A stretch of DNA of 49,394 nucleotides from Sutterella wadsworthensis (GTDB lineage: Bacteria; Pseudomonadota; Gammaproteobacteria; Burkholderiales; Burkholderiaceae_F), in assembly GCF_003315195.1 (NCBI RefSeq), contig NZ_QNRV01000023.1:1-49394 (forward strand), given 5' to 3'. The first letter of the stretch is position 1. The number at the start of each line of letters is the position of its first letter. Of the stretch, positions 9,073 to 18,563 are shown in pieces. The notes under the pieces were generated by a model that made no database searches, was not told where the DNA came from, and saw only the letters and a program-made list of their open reading frames with translations. The position numbers and the translations under genes were made by a program.

Positions 9073-10977
9073 TTAGAGCGGCAAATCCCGAGCATCGATC
9101 ATAACGACAGCCGCAGCGCCTCCCGTCGGGCGAGCTTCAAAGAGAAGAGAGGCGCCATGCCGATCGGCTATGCCTCGACAGATAGAAAGACCGAGTCCCA
9201 AGCCGCCGAAGGTTGAAGGATCGGCTGAAACGCTGGCAGCATTGCGATTAAGGCGCTCGAGTGAACCCGCGTCGAGCATGACGCCGGGATTCTCCACCCG
9301 TATCCGCCAGCGATTTGCGGTTTCCTGCGGTTTATCGAGTGTGAGACGAACTTCGGGAGGTTCCTTGAGCGAATCCTTCATTGACTTCATCGCTGATGCA
9401 CCATTACGCACCAGATTGAGAAAGAGAATTTCGAGTTCGAGGGGACGCCCTGTAGTCCAAGCTTCACGCACTGCAGAAGAAAAAACCACTTTTGTGCGTT
9501 CGGCGCTTCGCTCTTCCGCACGGAAAGCGCTTATCGCCCGCTCAATGATTGGCATGAGGTCACATGCCGCCAGCGGTTCGTCCTCTTTTTTCGCATATGC
9601 GCGCACGCTCGAGACGATGTCGGCGATGCGGTTCGCTTCATAGTCGATGCGCCCGAGAGCCTGCTCAAGTCCGGCATGCGCACTGGTTTCATCATCGCGG
9701 AAAACGCGCTGCGGACACTTCATGCGGATCACGGCCGCCCAGGTGCGCAAAGCGCCCACGGGCGCATTGATTTCATGAGCAATCATGCTCGACATCTGCT
9801 GCACAATCGAGCGACGTTCAAAACCGGCGAGTTCGAGCCGAGCGGCAGAAGCTTCTTCGGCAAGACGCTCACGTTCATTCATCGCCTCTGCGAGCTCCCG
9901 CGTGCGGCGCCGCACCAGCGCATGCAGCCTCAGTTCATTCAATACGAGGAGCAGCAAAAACCCAGCTGCTGCCAGTACTTTGCCAAAGTGCCGTTCAATG
10001 AGTGCGCGGGGACTCATATCCTTCAAATAAGCATAGGGACCGATTTCCAGGTCCTTCAAAAGCCCGTCGACATCCGCATGCGAAACGTTTGTCAGCCACT
10101 CATACCCGCTCGCATCTCTGAGCCCCAGGAGCGCCACGGTCATATCGCGTACCGCGGTTTCCGGAGCGGAAGAAAGCGACCATAAGCTCAAATCCGGATA
10201 AAGCGCCGTTGAGTGCGCACAGGCGAGGTCTCCGGTCTTGGCGTTAATAACCCGAATATCCTCCGCGCGCACCAGGCCGTGCATGCGCACGGCTTCAAGC
10301 AGGCAGGCGGGCAGAATCGCCGCATCGGTCGAGCCGTTAAGAAGTGCGGAAAGCACATCCGGATAAGCATTGTTGCGGTATCCGACAAACCCAAAAAAAT
10401 GATCCGGTTCGAACCCCTGCTGCCGGAGTTCCCGTGCGGCTGCAAGCCAGCCGTCGATGGCCGTCGGGAGTCCCGCAAAGACCCTGCGGCCGCGCAAATC
10501 CGCAAGGGATTGAAAGCGGGAATCCGCACGGACAGCGAACACGGCTCCCACTGAACGCTCTGCGCTCTGGGCAAGATTCGTGCGCCGAGTGGCGATACGG
10601 GCAGCCTCGACTCCGGTCATGCCGGAAAAAGAAGCCGGCGCAAAAAGAAAGTCCGGACGCAGACGCTCAATCTGAGTCTTCGCCTCGGCGTCAGCGATCG
10701 TCACGGTCCTGACGAAATACTTCGGCAGTGCGCGCTGCAAGGCCGCCGCCGTCTGCCGAAGCATGAAAGCGTCGTAGGGATTGACCAATGTATCGAGTTC
10801 TGCAATCGTGATCACAGGGCGAAACTGCTGCGCCTGAGGATCTATGGCGAGGGACGCCGAAGAAACCGCAGCCGGCGTCTCTCCCTCCGGAGGACGTCCG
10901 ACGGCCGGCTCCGCCCCAAATAAAGAAACGAATGAGCAGACGAAAGGAATCAGCAGCCGCAGCGAAATCGAAGCCAT
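9073..10977 (-). CDS. Sensor histidine kinase with periplasmic PhnD-type binding domain (TtrS-like)
   Basis: This is a membrane sensor kinase partnered with the downstream regulator. The start at 10977 (MASISLRLLIPF) gives a clean signal sequence; an in-frame ATG at 11064 would add 29 residues, and neither has a strong ribosome site. The ~350-residue periplasmic part resembles PhnD/TtrS binding domains: RPVITIAELDTLVNPYDAF, PDFLFAPASFSG, LADLRGRRVFAGLP and GSTDAAILPACLLE. A single membrane helix (FGKVLAAAGFLLLLVLNEL) leads to a coiled segment and the kinase core. The H-box is MIAHEINAPVGALRTW, the N-box is LNLVRNGASAM, and the G-box is GLGLGLSI. The architecture suggests sensing of a small periplasmic anion or acid. 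Tetrathionate is the TtrS ligand, but no tetrathionate reductase is nearby. Confidence 0.88.
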   Translation of the reverse strand: MASISLRLLIPFVCSFVSLFGAEPAVGRPPEGETPAAVSSASLAIDPQAQQFRPVITIAELDTLVNPYDAFMLRQTAAALQRALPKYFVRTVTIADAEAKTQIERLRPDFLFAPASFSGMTGVEAARIATRRTNLAQSAERSVGAVFAVRADSRFQSLADLRGRRVFAGLPTAIDGWLAAARELRQQGFEPDHFFGFVGYRNNAYPDVLSALLNGSTDAAILPACLLEAVRMHGLVRAEDIRVINAKTGDLACAHSTALYPDLSLWSLSSAPETAVRDMTVALLGLRDASGYEWLTNVSHADVDGLLKDLEIGPYAYLKDMSPRALIERHFGKVLAAAGFLLLLVLNELRLHALVRRRTRELAEAMNERERLAEEASAARLELAGFERRSIVQQMSSMIAHEINAPVGALRTWAAVIRMKCPQRVFRDDETSAHAGLEQALGRIDYEANRIADIVSSVRAYAKKEDEPLAACDLMPIIERAISAFRAEERSAERTKVVFSSAVREAWTTGRPLELEILFLNLVRNGASAMKSMKDSLKEPPEVRLTLDKPQETANRWRIRVENPGVMLDAGSLERLNRNAASVSADPSTFGGLGLGLSICRGIADRHGASLLFEARPTGGAAAVVMIDARDLPL

Positions 10978-11144
10978 GAGTCCGGCAAAAAACAAGAATG
11001 TCAGCCCCTCCCCCGAACGGGGGTAGGCCCAGGGAAGGCACTGTAGCAAACTCCTTCTGCACATCCGGAGCAGAAATCGAATTTACCCAAAAGATTCTGC
11101 TTCGCCGTTGATTCCACTATCTATCAGAAAAAAAGAGCACCCTT

Positions 11145-12065
11145 ATGCAGCGCCGTCATCTCCTCAGTTCCGCTTTCGCCGCCGCAGTCTCTGCCGCAGG
11201 CGTCACTCAGGCGAGCACCATTGATCAATTCGAAGGCAAGACGCGTCCGATCGATACGATGAATCGTGTCAAGGGCTGGCAGCCCGGCGCCGTCGAGCCC
11301 ATCGAAATCAAGGGACGATCCATTGGCACAGGCCGCCCGAAGCTCATCGCGCCCACCACCGCCAAGACGCCGGACGATCTCGTTGCGACGGTGAAGCGCT
11401 TTGCGGCGATGAAGACGCTCGACATGATCGAAGTCCGCATCGACTATCTGGGCCGCCTTGAACCCAAACAGTATGCTGATGTGACCCGCCGCGCCTATGA
11501 GGCCGCGGGCGACAAGATTGTGCTCGTGACGCTTCGCAACGGCACGGACGGCGGTCCCTTCATTGCCGAGGACGATTACTACGGAGAAGTCTACGAAGCG
11601 GTACTCACCGAAGGCCGTGCCGATATAGTCGATATTGAACTTTTCCGCGATGCCGCCATGGTGCGCCGGCTCGTCGACACCGCTCACAAGAAAGGCGTGA
11701 AGGTGATTATCAGCGACCATGAATTCAAATTCACCCCGGACGAAGGCGAACTGATCCGCCGCCTTCTGCTCGAAGAGGAAGCCGGCGCGGATATTTTGAA
11801 ACTCGCCGTCATGGCCGCTTCGCCTGAAGACGCCCTCACCGTGATGAACGCGACGGCCAAAGTCCGCCACTACTACTCGAACCGTCCGATGCTCACGATG
11901 GCCATGGGCAAATGGGGCGTACTCACCCGCATTACGGGCGAAGGATTCGGCTCTGACCTCACGTTTGCGAGCGTCGGCGGCAAAGCGAGCGCCCCCGGTC
12001 AAATTCCTGCCGAGGACTGTCTCAATGTCCTTGAAGTGCTCCACAAGGCTATGAATCCTCAGTGA
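11145..12065 (+). CDS. Exported type I 3-dehydroquinate dehydratase
   Basis: This is an AroD-family class I dehydratase (3-dehydroquinate to 3-dehydroshikimate) carrying an N-terminal export signal. Residues 1-24 (MQRRHLLSSAFAAAV...TQAS) contain RRHLL and a hydrophobic core, a Tat-like signal, so a periplasmic location is likely; normal AroD is cytoplasmic. The catalytic set is intact: His192 (SDHEF), Schiff-base Lys219 (ADILKLAVM) and Arg262 (GVLTRITGE). Their spacings of 27 and 43 residues equal those of E. coli His143, Lys170 and Arg213. The C-terminal signature SVGGKASAPGQI is present. It sits ~100 bases before an exported urocanate-reductase-like flavoprotein and is divergent from a sensor kinase operon. 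A catabolic or respiratory role rather than aromatic biosynthesis is inferred. Confidence 0.9.
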   Translation: MQRRHLLSSAFAAAVSAAGVTQASTIDQFEGKTRPIDTMNRVKGWQPGAVEPIEIKGRSIGTGRPKLIAPTTAKTPDDLVATVKRFAAMKTLDMIEVRIDYLGRLEPKQYADVTRRAYEAAGDKIVLVTLRNGTDGGPFIAEDDYYGEVYEAVLTEGRADIVDIELFRDAAMVRRLVDTAHKKGVKVIISDHEFKFTPDEGELIRRLLLEEEAGADILKLAVMAASPEDALTVMNATAKVRHYYSNRPMLTMAMGKWGVLTRITGEGFGSDLTFASVGGKASAPGQIPAEDCLNVLEVLHKAMNPQ

Positions 12066-12074
12066 TCTGTTCTG

Positions 12075-12121
12075 ATCCGCCGTTTCCAACACTTCCGCCG
12101 CTTCCAGTCACGGCGGCGGAT
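12075..12121 (+). other. Hairpin between dehydratase and reductase genes
   Basis: ATCCGCCG (12075-12082) pairs with CGGCGGAT (12114-12121). An alternative inner pairing CCGCCG/CGGCGG exists within the loop. No T-run follows, so it may be a processing or attenuating hairpin inside a two-gene operon. Confidence 0.4.
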
Positions 12122-12167
12122 GCTTGAATTTCACTTTCTTCCAACTTCTCACCGCAGAGATTTCAAT

Positions 12168-13964
12168 ATGAAGAAGACTCTCCTCACGCTTTCCATTGCC
12201 GCGGTATTTGCCGTCGGCGCATCCGCCGCTGAATTTAAGGCGGGCACCTATACGGCCAAAGCGCCGGGCATCCACGGCGACGTAACAGTCACGGTCACTT
12301 TCACGAAGGATAAGATTGCCGACGTCAAGGTTACGCATTCCGAAACCCCGGGCATCGGCTCCAAGGCCGCTGAGCTGCTGCCGGACCGCATCGTAGAGCG
12401 TCAATCCCCGCAGGTTGACGGCGTTACCGGCGCCACCATCACCTCAACGGCGATCCGCACGGCCGTAGCCGACACGGTAAAGCAGGCCGGTGCGGACCCT
12501 GCGGCGCTCGTTCCGCTCGCTGTTAAAAAGCAGGCGAAAAATGAAACCGTCGACACCGATGTCGTCGTCGTGGGCGGCGGCGGCGCCGGCATGTCCGCCA
12601 CCATTCGCACACGCATGAACGGCCTCAACGTCGTTCTCGTCGAGAAAATGCCCTTCATCGGCGGCGCCGCTTCCATTTCGGGCGGCCAAGTGGTCGCGCA
12701 GGGCTCCAAGCTCCAGAAGGCCTTCGGCGTGACGGATGACTCGGTCGAATCGATGGTGAAGGACTTTCAGGCCAATGGCCACAACCTCAACGACCTCTCC
12801 AAGCTCACGCTCTACGCAAAGAACGTCGGTCCGACGATCGACTGGCTCCACGATCAGGTCGGCGTCAAGTTCATTCCGAACGACCTCCCGTTCCTCGCCG
12901 AATACTCCCATCGCCGCGCCCTTGAATTCCAGGGCGGCGCGGGTACGATGGCGCAGCATCTGCGCGAAGTCATCGGCTCCAACGGTGCGAAGGTTCTCTT
13001 CAACACCCGTGTTGAAAAACTGATCGTCGAGGACGGCAAGGTGACGGGCGTTGAAGCCGTTGACGGCAACACCGGCACCAAATACACGATCCGCGCAAAG
13101 AAGACGCTGCTTACCACCGGCGGCTACGGCAACAATAAGAACCTTCTCACGGATACCTATAAGAACACGCTCTATTACGGCCCCGTCTCCTCAACGGGCG
13201 ACGGTCTGCAGATGGCCCAGAAGCTTGGCGTGAAAACCCAGCTCCTCGAATACGGCAAGCGCTATCCGAACGGCATTGAAGTTGCGCCGGGCAAGGCCAA
13301 GTCCACCATCTACGCCAATGTCGGCGCGTTCGATCAGGCCGGCATCCTCGTGAGCCGCGACGGTCTGCGCTTTGTCAACGAAAAGGCGTCGAACCGTCAC
13401 ATTCTCGACCCGATGCTGCAGCAAAAGGGCGGCATGGCTTATGTCTTCATGGATCAAAAGTCTTGGGAAGGCTTCTATAAGCGTCTCCCGGAAACGGGTG
13501 TTTCGCACGAAGACGCTGACAAGTACCTTGCCGCCAACGGCAAGTCGGCTCCGATCTTTGTGAAGGGCGCGACGCTTGAAGAAGCGGCCAAGCTTACCGG
13601 CATCAACGCTGAAAATCTCAAGGCAACGGTCGCCAAGTACAACAGCTTTGTGAAAGCACAAAAAGATGCTGACTTTGGCCGTCCTGTCCAGTACATGAAG
13701 GCTGAAATTGCCGCCCAAGGCCCGTACTACATCGTCGAACAGAAGCCCCGCTTCGCCACGACAATGGGCGGCGTCTGCACGGATGACCACCTCAATCTCA
13801 TCCAGAGCAACGGCAAAGTCATTCCCAACCTCTACGGCGCGGGTGAACTTGTGGGCGGCGTAATGGGCGACGATTCGCCTGCCGGCGCCAACGTCGGCTG
13901 GGCGCTCACTTCCGGACGCGTTGCTGCCGATGCCATCGCAGAGGCCATCAAAGCAGGCAAATAA
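12168..13964 (+). CDS. Periplasmic FMN/FAD reductase, urocanate reductase (UrdA)-like
   Basis: This is an exported flavoprotein with an N-terminal FMN_bind domain and a C-terminal FAD fumarate-reductase-type domain, the layout of UrdA-like enoate reductases. The start at 12168 (MKKTLLTLSIAAVFAVGASA) gives a Sec signal peptide; GAGA lies upstream. The FMN domain carries the covalent flavinylation motif in DGVTGATITSTA (ApbE target threonine). The FAD fold starts VVVVGGGGAGMSA. Near the C-terminus the usual GGNRLGGNA motif is replaced by GELVGGVMGDDSPAGANVGW, so the substrate probably differs from fumarate. Its gene follows the exported dehydroquinate dehydratase. A plausible but unproven substrate is an unsaturated product of that enzyme. 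A cytochrome partner is not adjacent. Confidence 0.88.
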   Translation: MKKTLLTLSIAAVFAVGASAAEFKAGTYTAKAPGIHGDVTVTVTFTKDKIADVKVTHSETPGIGSKAAELLPDRIVERQSPQVDGVTGATITSTAIRTAVADTVKQAGADPAALVPLAVKKQAKNETVDTDVVVVGGGGAGMSATIRTRMNGLNVVLVEKMPFIGGAASISGGQVVAQGSKLQKAFGVTDDSVESMVKDFQANGHNLNDLSKLTLYAKNVGPTIDWLHDQVGVKFIPNDLPFLAEYSHRRALEFQGGAGTMAQHLREVIGSNGAKVLFNTRVEKLIVEDGKVTGVEAVDGNTGTKYTIRAKKTLLTTGGYGNNKNLLTDTYKNTLYYGPVSSTGDGLQMAQKLGVKTQLLEYGKRYPNGIEVAPGKAKSTIYANVGAFDQAGILVSRDGLRFVNEKASNRHILDPMLQQKGGMAYVFMDQKSWEGFYKRLPETGVSHEDADKYLAANGKSAPIFVKGATLEEAAKLTGINAENLKATVAKYNSFVKAQKDADFGRPVQYMKAEIAAQGPYYIVEQKPRFATTMGGVCTDDHLNLIQSNGKVIPNLYGAGELVGGVMGDDSPAGANVGWALTSGRVAADAIAEAIKAGK

Positions 13965-14057
13965 GCCTCTCCCCCTTATTGCCGACGAGCGCAATCCCCC
14001 TAAAAACGAGTGGTTAGCGAACACCCGTCAGGGCGCTTCGCCGGCATAAGCACCTGG

Positions 14058-14088
14058 AGCAGCGTGACGCCGTCACGCTGCTTTTTTT
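14058..14088 (+). terminator. Rho-independent terminator after the dehydratase-reductase genes
   Basis: The stem AGCAGCGTGAC (14058-14068) / GTCACGCTGCT (14072-14082) is 11 bases and perfect with a three-base loop, followed by a T-run to 14088. Confidence 0.88.
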
Positions 14089-14202
14089 ATCTGCATTTGC
14101 CTTTGCGGCCGTGAGAGCGATCGGCAAAAGCGTTATCAGGCAGAAATCAGACGCAATTGCAAACTGTTCGAAAATGTCGTTTGCGCTACGCTTCATTTCA
14201 CC

Positions 14203-15477
14203 ATGAAGCATTCCCATATCTCACACTCCCAGCCCCAAGGCGGCCTCTCTCGCCGCCGGCTCCTCTATACGGCGGCGGGCAGCGCACTTCTGAGCGCCGG
14301 CGCGCTCACGGCATGCGCCTCTAAACCGAATGTACCCGAGCCGCTCATACAGCCTCTCGGGCAAACGACTTTTGCGGTCTATGCTGCCGACACGCGCGCC
14401 TGGATCGAATCGCGCCGACGCTGGGCCACGGACGATCATGCGCTTGAGCTTGAAGCCAACTGCCCAGCGGAGACACGTCCGCCCTCGGGCACGCCGATTC
14501 TGGGCGGCATTCTCTGCATTCACGGGTTAGGCGATTCGCCGTGGTCCTTTGTTGACCAAGCGAAGAACCTTTCGGCTGCCGGATGGCTGGTGCGCACAGT
14601 GCTCCTTCCCGGCTGCGGAACCATGCCCGAAGATATGGCAGCTCCGACGGCTGACGACTGGCGGCGCGTCGTGAATGAACAGGCTGCCGTGCTGCGGCGG
14701 GATCTCAATCAGCTGGGACCGGGCACCGACGGGAAACCGCGGCCGATGTGGCTGGGGGGCTTCTCCACCGGATGCAATCTGGCGCTCGAGGCCGCGCTTA
14801 CCGGCCAAGCGGATGCCGACGGGCTGCTGCTCTTTTCGCCCGCCTTTGTCGTGCGCACGCATCTCACCTTCCTCGCGCCGCTCTTAAAGCCCTTCATCAC
14901 GTGGCTCAGGGAACCTCAGGAATCCCTGATGGGCGGTCAGACAGCCTTTCGCTATACGATGGTCCCGGTGTCAGGGCTCGCGGCCTTCGTCGATACAATG
15001 CGCGGCGTTGATGATGCGCTCAAGGCGAAGCCCTTTGCCAAGCCTGCTGTGGTGATGCTCTCCGAGCACGACTCCATTCTCGACGCTCAATCGCTCATTG
15101 AATGGATTCCGCAGCGCTTTACCTCCGCGCAGTCCCGCTTCATCTGGTACGGCTCCCGCGAAAGTCTGGGCAAAGCCGCCAAAGATCCGCGGATTATTGT
15201 GCATCCCGATGAAATTCCGTCCGAGCGCATTTGGAGCTTCTCGCACATGGCGATGAGCTTCTCCCCCGACAATCCGGAATACGGCCGGCATGGCCGCTCG
15301 CATATCTGTACGCCCGAGGGCGAAAAGCCCTCCTACGCAGCCTGCCGCCGGGGCGAGGTCGACTATGGCGCCTGGGGCGACAAGCGCCGCGGCAGGATCC
15401 GTGCCCGTCTGACCTTCAATCCGTATTTTGATGAGCAGCAGCGCGTGATTCAGTCCGTCATGGAAAGATCCGTGTAA
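14203..15477 (+). CDS. Alpha/beta hydrolase with Tat lipoprotein signal
   Basis: This is a serine alpha/beta hydrolase probably exported and lipid-anchored. The N-terminus has a twin-arginine motif (SRRRLLYTAAG), a hydrophobic stretch and a lipobox (ALTAC), so Cys38 would be lipidated. The fold is shown by ILCIHGLGDSPWSF (oxyanion region) and the nucleophile elbow GGFSTG (GxSxG form). An acid is likely in VVMLSEHDSILD and a histidine in SFSHMAMS. This resembles carboxylesterase/monoacylglycerol-lipase-type hydrolases. The substrate is unknown. It lies alone between a terminator and a convergent ABC pair, and no ribosome site is obvious before the ATG. Confidence 0.8.
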   Translation: MKHSHISHSQPQGGLSRRRLLYTAAGSALLSAGALTACASKPNVPEPLIQPLGQTTFAVYAADTRAWIESRRRWATDDHALELEANCPAETRPPSGTPILGGILCIHGLGDSPWSFVDQAKNLSAAGWLVRTVLLPGCGTMPEDMAAPTADDWRRVVNEQAAVLRRDLNQLGPGTDGKPRPMWLGGFSTGCNLALEAALTGQADADGLLLFSPAFVVRTHLTFLAPLLKPFITWLREPQESLMGGQTAFRYTMVPVSGLAAFVDTMRGVDDALKAKPFAKPAVVMLSEHDSILDAQSLIEWIPQRFTSAQSRFIWYGSRESLGKAAKDPRIIVHPDEIPSERIWSFSHMAMSFSPDNPEYGRHGRSHICTPEGEKPSYAACRRGEVDYGAWGDKRRGRIRARLTFNPYFDEQQRVIQSVMERSV

Positions 15478-15486
15478 GCGCCTCCT

Positions 15487-16244
15487 TCAAGTGCGGATCT
15501 TCCAGCCCTTAACGAGGAGCACCACGGCCGCCGCCGTGACGGCCAAAGCCGTTGCGGCAACGATGAGTAGGCTCAGCGTCGTGTTGGTGTCGCCGCTGCC
15601 GAAGAATCCCTGCCGAAAGCCGTCAACCAAGTAGTAGAAGGGATTGAGGCGGCTCGCGGCCTGCCAGAAGGGCGGGAGCGAATCCACGGAATAAAAGACG
15701 CCCGAAAGGAAGGTGAGCGGCATGATGACGAAATTCATCACCGCTCCCATCTGATCGTATTTTTCGGCCCAGAGCGCCGTGATGAGACCCAAGGCCGCCA
15801 TGATGGCCGCACCGAAGAAGCCGAAAGCGATGAGGAGCCCCGGTTCCCGCATCGGGGGCGATGCCCACCAGGAGCAGAGCAGATAGAGCCCGGCTCCAGC
15901 CAGTGCTGAGCGCACGAAGCTCGCGCCGATATAGGCAGCAGCTACCTGCGGTCCCGGGATGGCCGGCAGAAGAATAAAGACGAGGTTTCCTGAAATCTTC
16001 GACTGAATGAGTGAGCTCGCCGTGTTGGAAAACGCATTCTGCAGCACCGTCATCATGATGAGCCCTGGAATGATGAAGGCCGTATAGGACACGCCTTCAT
16101 AAACGGGCAGGTGCTTGGAGAGCGCTTCGCCGAAGACAAAGAGATAGAGCCCGCCCGTGAGGACAGGGGCCAGCACGGTGTGCATCCACACCTTGAGGAA
16201 GCGGATCACTTCCTTTTTAAAAAGCGTCCAGAAAGGAATCCACA

Positions 16245-16245
<1 letters not shown>
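15487..16245 (-). CDS. ABC-2 type transporter permease (YadH-like)
   Basis: This is an inner-membrane permease of the ABC-2 exporter family, 252 residues, close to E. coli YadH. It starts MWIPFWTLFKKEVIRFLKVW, an amphipathic N-terminal helix typical of the family, followed by about six membrane spans. FLSGVFYSVDSLPPFW is the usual conserved stretch before the last helices. GGAGG lies upstream of the ATG and the start overlaps the ATPase stop (TGATG), so the two are translationally coupled. The substrate is unknown. Its position at the end of the haem gene run is suggestive only. Confidence 0.9.
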
Positions 16246-17158
<913 letters not shown>

Positions 17159-17159
<1 letters not shown>

Positions 17160-17680
17160 TACCAATTCACTCCGAAGATGGTGCGGAAACGCTCGACGCC
17201 GCGCTCGAGATCCATGCGGTCCGGGTGCGTTTCGCTCGCCAGACGGCGCGCTTCGCGCTCAGGCGTCACCTTGCCGCCCATCATCGCGGTCATTCGTTCG
17301 AAGAGCGCCGGGTCAATACGGCCGCGGCAGAGATAAGTGCCTGCGAGGGTATTGTTTTTGCCCGCGGCTGCCAAACTCTCCGACGTACGCTTCATCCAGT
17401 CGAGCGCTTCGGGCGTTTCAGCATTGCCGCCCATGGTGGCGAAGCACCCGATCGTCTTGCCTTCGAGCTTTTTTGCTGCCGCCTGAATGTCTTCAGGCGC
17501 CATGCCGCGGTCACACCAGAAACCGAGCAGAATCGGATTAAAGCCCGACAGGTCTTCGGGCAGCGCTTCAGGCTTGACCAGGACGGCGCCAGGCATCGCG
17601 TCGCAGATGGCGTGACCGAGAATCATGGTGTTGCCCGTACGGGAGCTGATGACGACAAGGGGCTTGGCGGCAGCGGTCAT
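17159..17680 (-). CDS. Flavodoxin-family protein
   Basis: This is a small FMN-binding electron carrier of the flavodoxin superfamily, 173 residues. The start at 17680 (MTAAAKPLVV) has GAGGAG about eight bases upstream; the upstream in-frame extension has no support. The phosphate loop is ISSRTGNTMILG, and later FMN-contact loops are GFWCDRG and FATMGG. Resemblance to the flavodoxin-like subgroup that includes BilS-type proteins is from memory and not tested. Its neighbours are HutX and HutW-like genes. A flavodoxin-superfamily protein encoded with haem-uptake genes in Fusobacterium nucleatum takes part in anaerobilin reduction, so delivery of electrons to HutW or reduction of its tetrapyrrole product is a reasonable inference. 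Confidence 0.82.
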
Positions 17681-17974
17681 GGGGAATCTCCTCGAAAATG
17701 GTAGTGAACGCAGGACCGTTGAAATGCAGTCCGTCTGCGCAGTCAGAATAAAGCGATTCGCCGCAGCGTGTTCGAAGCATGCTTGCGGCGTAAATAAGGC
17801 TCCCGTCCCAAGCACAATTGAGCCAGAATGACGGCGAGCCGTTTGCTCACGATCCCAACGAGCCGCTTTTCTAACGCATCTCCCTTCATACGAGCTTAAT
17901 GCGCAGCCCCCGAGATCGTTGGGGGAAGCGATCTTCGGAGGCAGAGCGGTTTGAGACGAGCTGAAGCGGATCGA
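17681..17974. other. Intergenic region between hutX and the flavodoxin gene
   Basis: These 294 bases hold the flavodoxin ribosome site and an imperfect hairpin at about 17910-17938 (CCGAGATCG against CGATCTTCGG with one bulge). No Fur-like box or reliable promoter was found. It may separate the flavodoxin-YadGH unit from hutX transcription. Confidence 0.35.
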
Positions 17975-18511
17975 TCAGGCCGAGAACTTGGCTCGGGCGG
18001 CAATGAACTTTTCCTTCACGGATTCGACGAGCTGATGATTTTCTCGACCGACGAAAACCGAGAAGGCCGTTTTGCCTTCCTTGGTAAAGAACTGCACGGC
18101 AAGAGACTCGCGTCCCATGAAGGGGAAGGTCGTGAAAGCCACGGCCGAGAACGAGTCATACTTCATGTGGCCGCCGATTGTCGCCGACTTGGCGAGGATG
18201 TTGTAGTAGCCCTGAGCAATCTTTCCCTCATGGAGCTGCCCCTGAATTTCAAAGATGCTGCCTTCATGCTGAATGAAAAGCGTGATCTTTTCCCAGGAAG
18301 CGAGTTCCGCCCAAATTTCGATGAAGCGCTCTGTGATGTCGCCCTTGACGAAGGTGCAGTTGGCTTCCGGCAGCAGTTCGGCAGCCTCAAGATCCGTTAC
18401 GCCGAGTCGGCCGGCGATGGAGCTCACCGTCACCGGATAGGGCGCAGCCAGCATTTCCTCGATGATCTTGGCTTGTTCGGCCGTAGGCTTCTTGCAGCAG
18501 CAGTTGGTCAT
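17975..18511 (-). CDS. hutX: Haem utilisation cytoplasmic carrier HutX/ChuX family
   Basis: This is a cytoplasmic haem carrier of the HutX/ChuX family, which passes haem to degrading enzymes. The 178-residue protein carries the family stretch IGGHMKYDSFSAVAFT followed by PFMGRESLAVQFF and FSVFVGRENH, close to the FMGxESxSVQFF...VYVGRD pattern. The conserved histidine in GGHMK is present. The N-terminus is unusual: MTNCCCKKP has three consecutive cysteines. It lies 52 bases after the ECF ATPase gene within a same-strand run of haem-related genes. A clear ribosome-like site (AAAGGAAAC) precedes the start. Confidence 0.85.
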   Translation of the reverse strand: MTNCCCKKPTAEQAKIIEEMLAAPYPVTVSSIAGRLGVTDLEAAELLPEANCTFVKGDITERFIEIWAELASWEKITLFIQHEGSIFEIQGQLHEGKIAQGYYNILAKSATIGGHMKYDSFSAVAFTTFPFMGRESLAVQFFTKEGKTAFSVFVGRENHQLVESVKEKFIAARAKFSA

Positions 18512-18563
18512 GGCGTTGTTTCCTTTGTGAAGTGAAAAAAAGGTTGTGCAAAGTCTGAAAAAA

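Noticed and set aside
9073-11064. Assigning the sensor kinase as a tetrathionate sensor (TtrS)
   Set aside because: Domain layout is similar, but no tetrathionate reductase genes are nearby; the ligand is left open.
11124-12092. 322-codon open frame on the minus strand over the dehydratase gene
   Set aside because: The plus-strand gene has intact catalytic residues with exact family spacing; the antisense frame is a codon-bias shadow.
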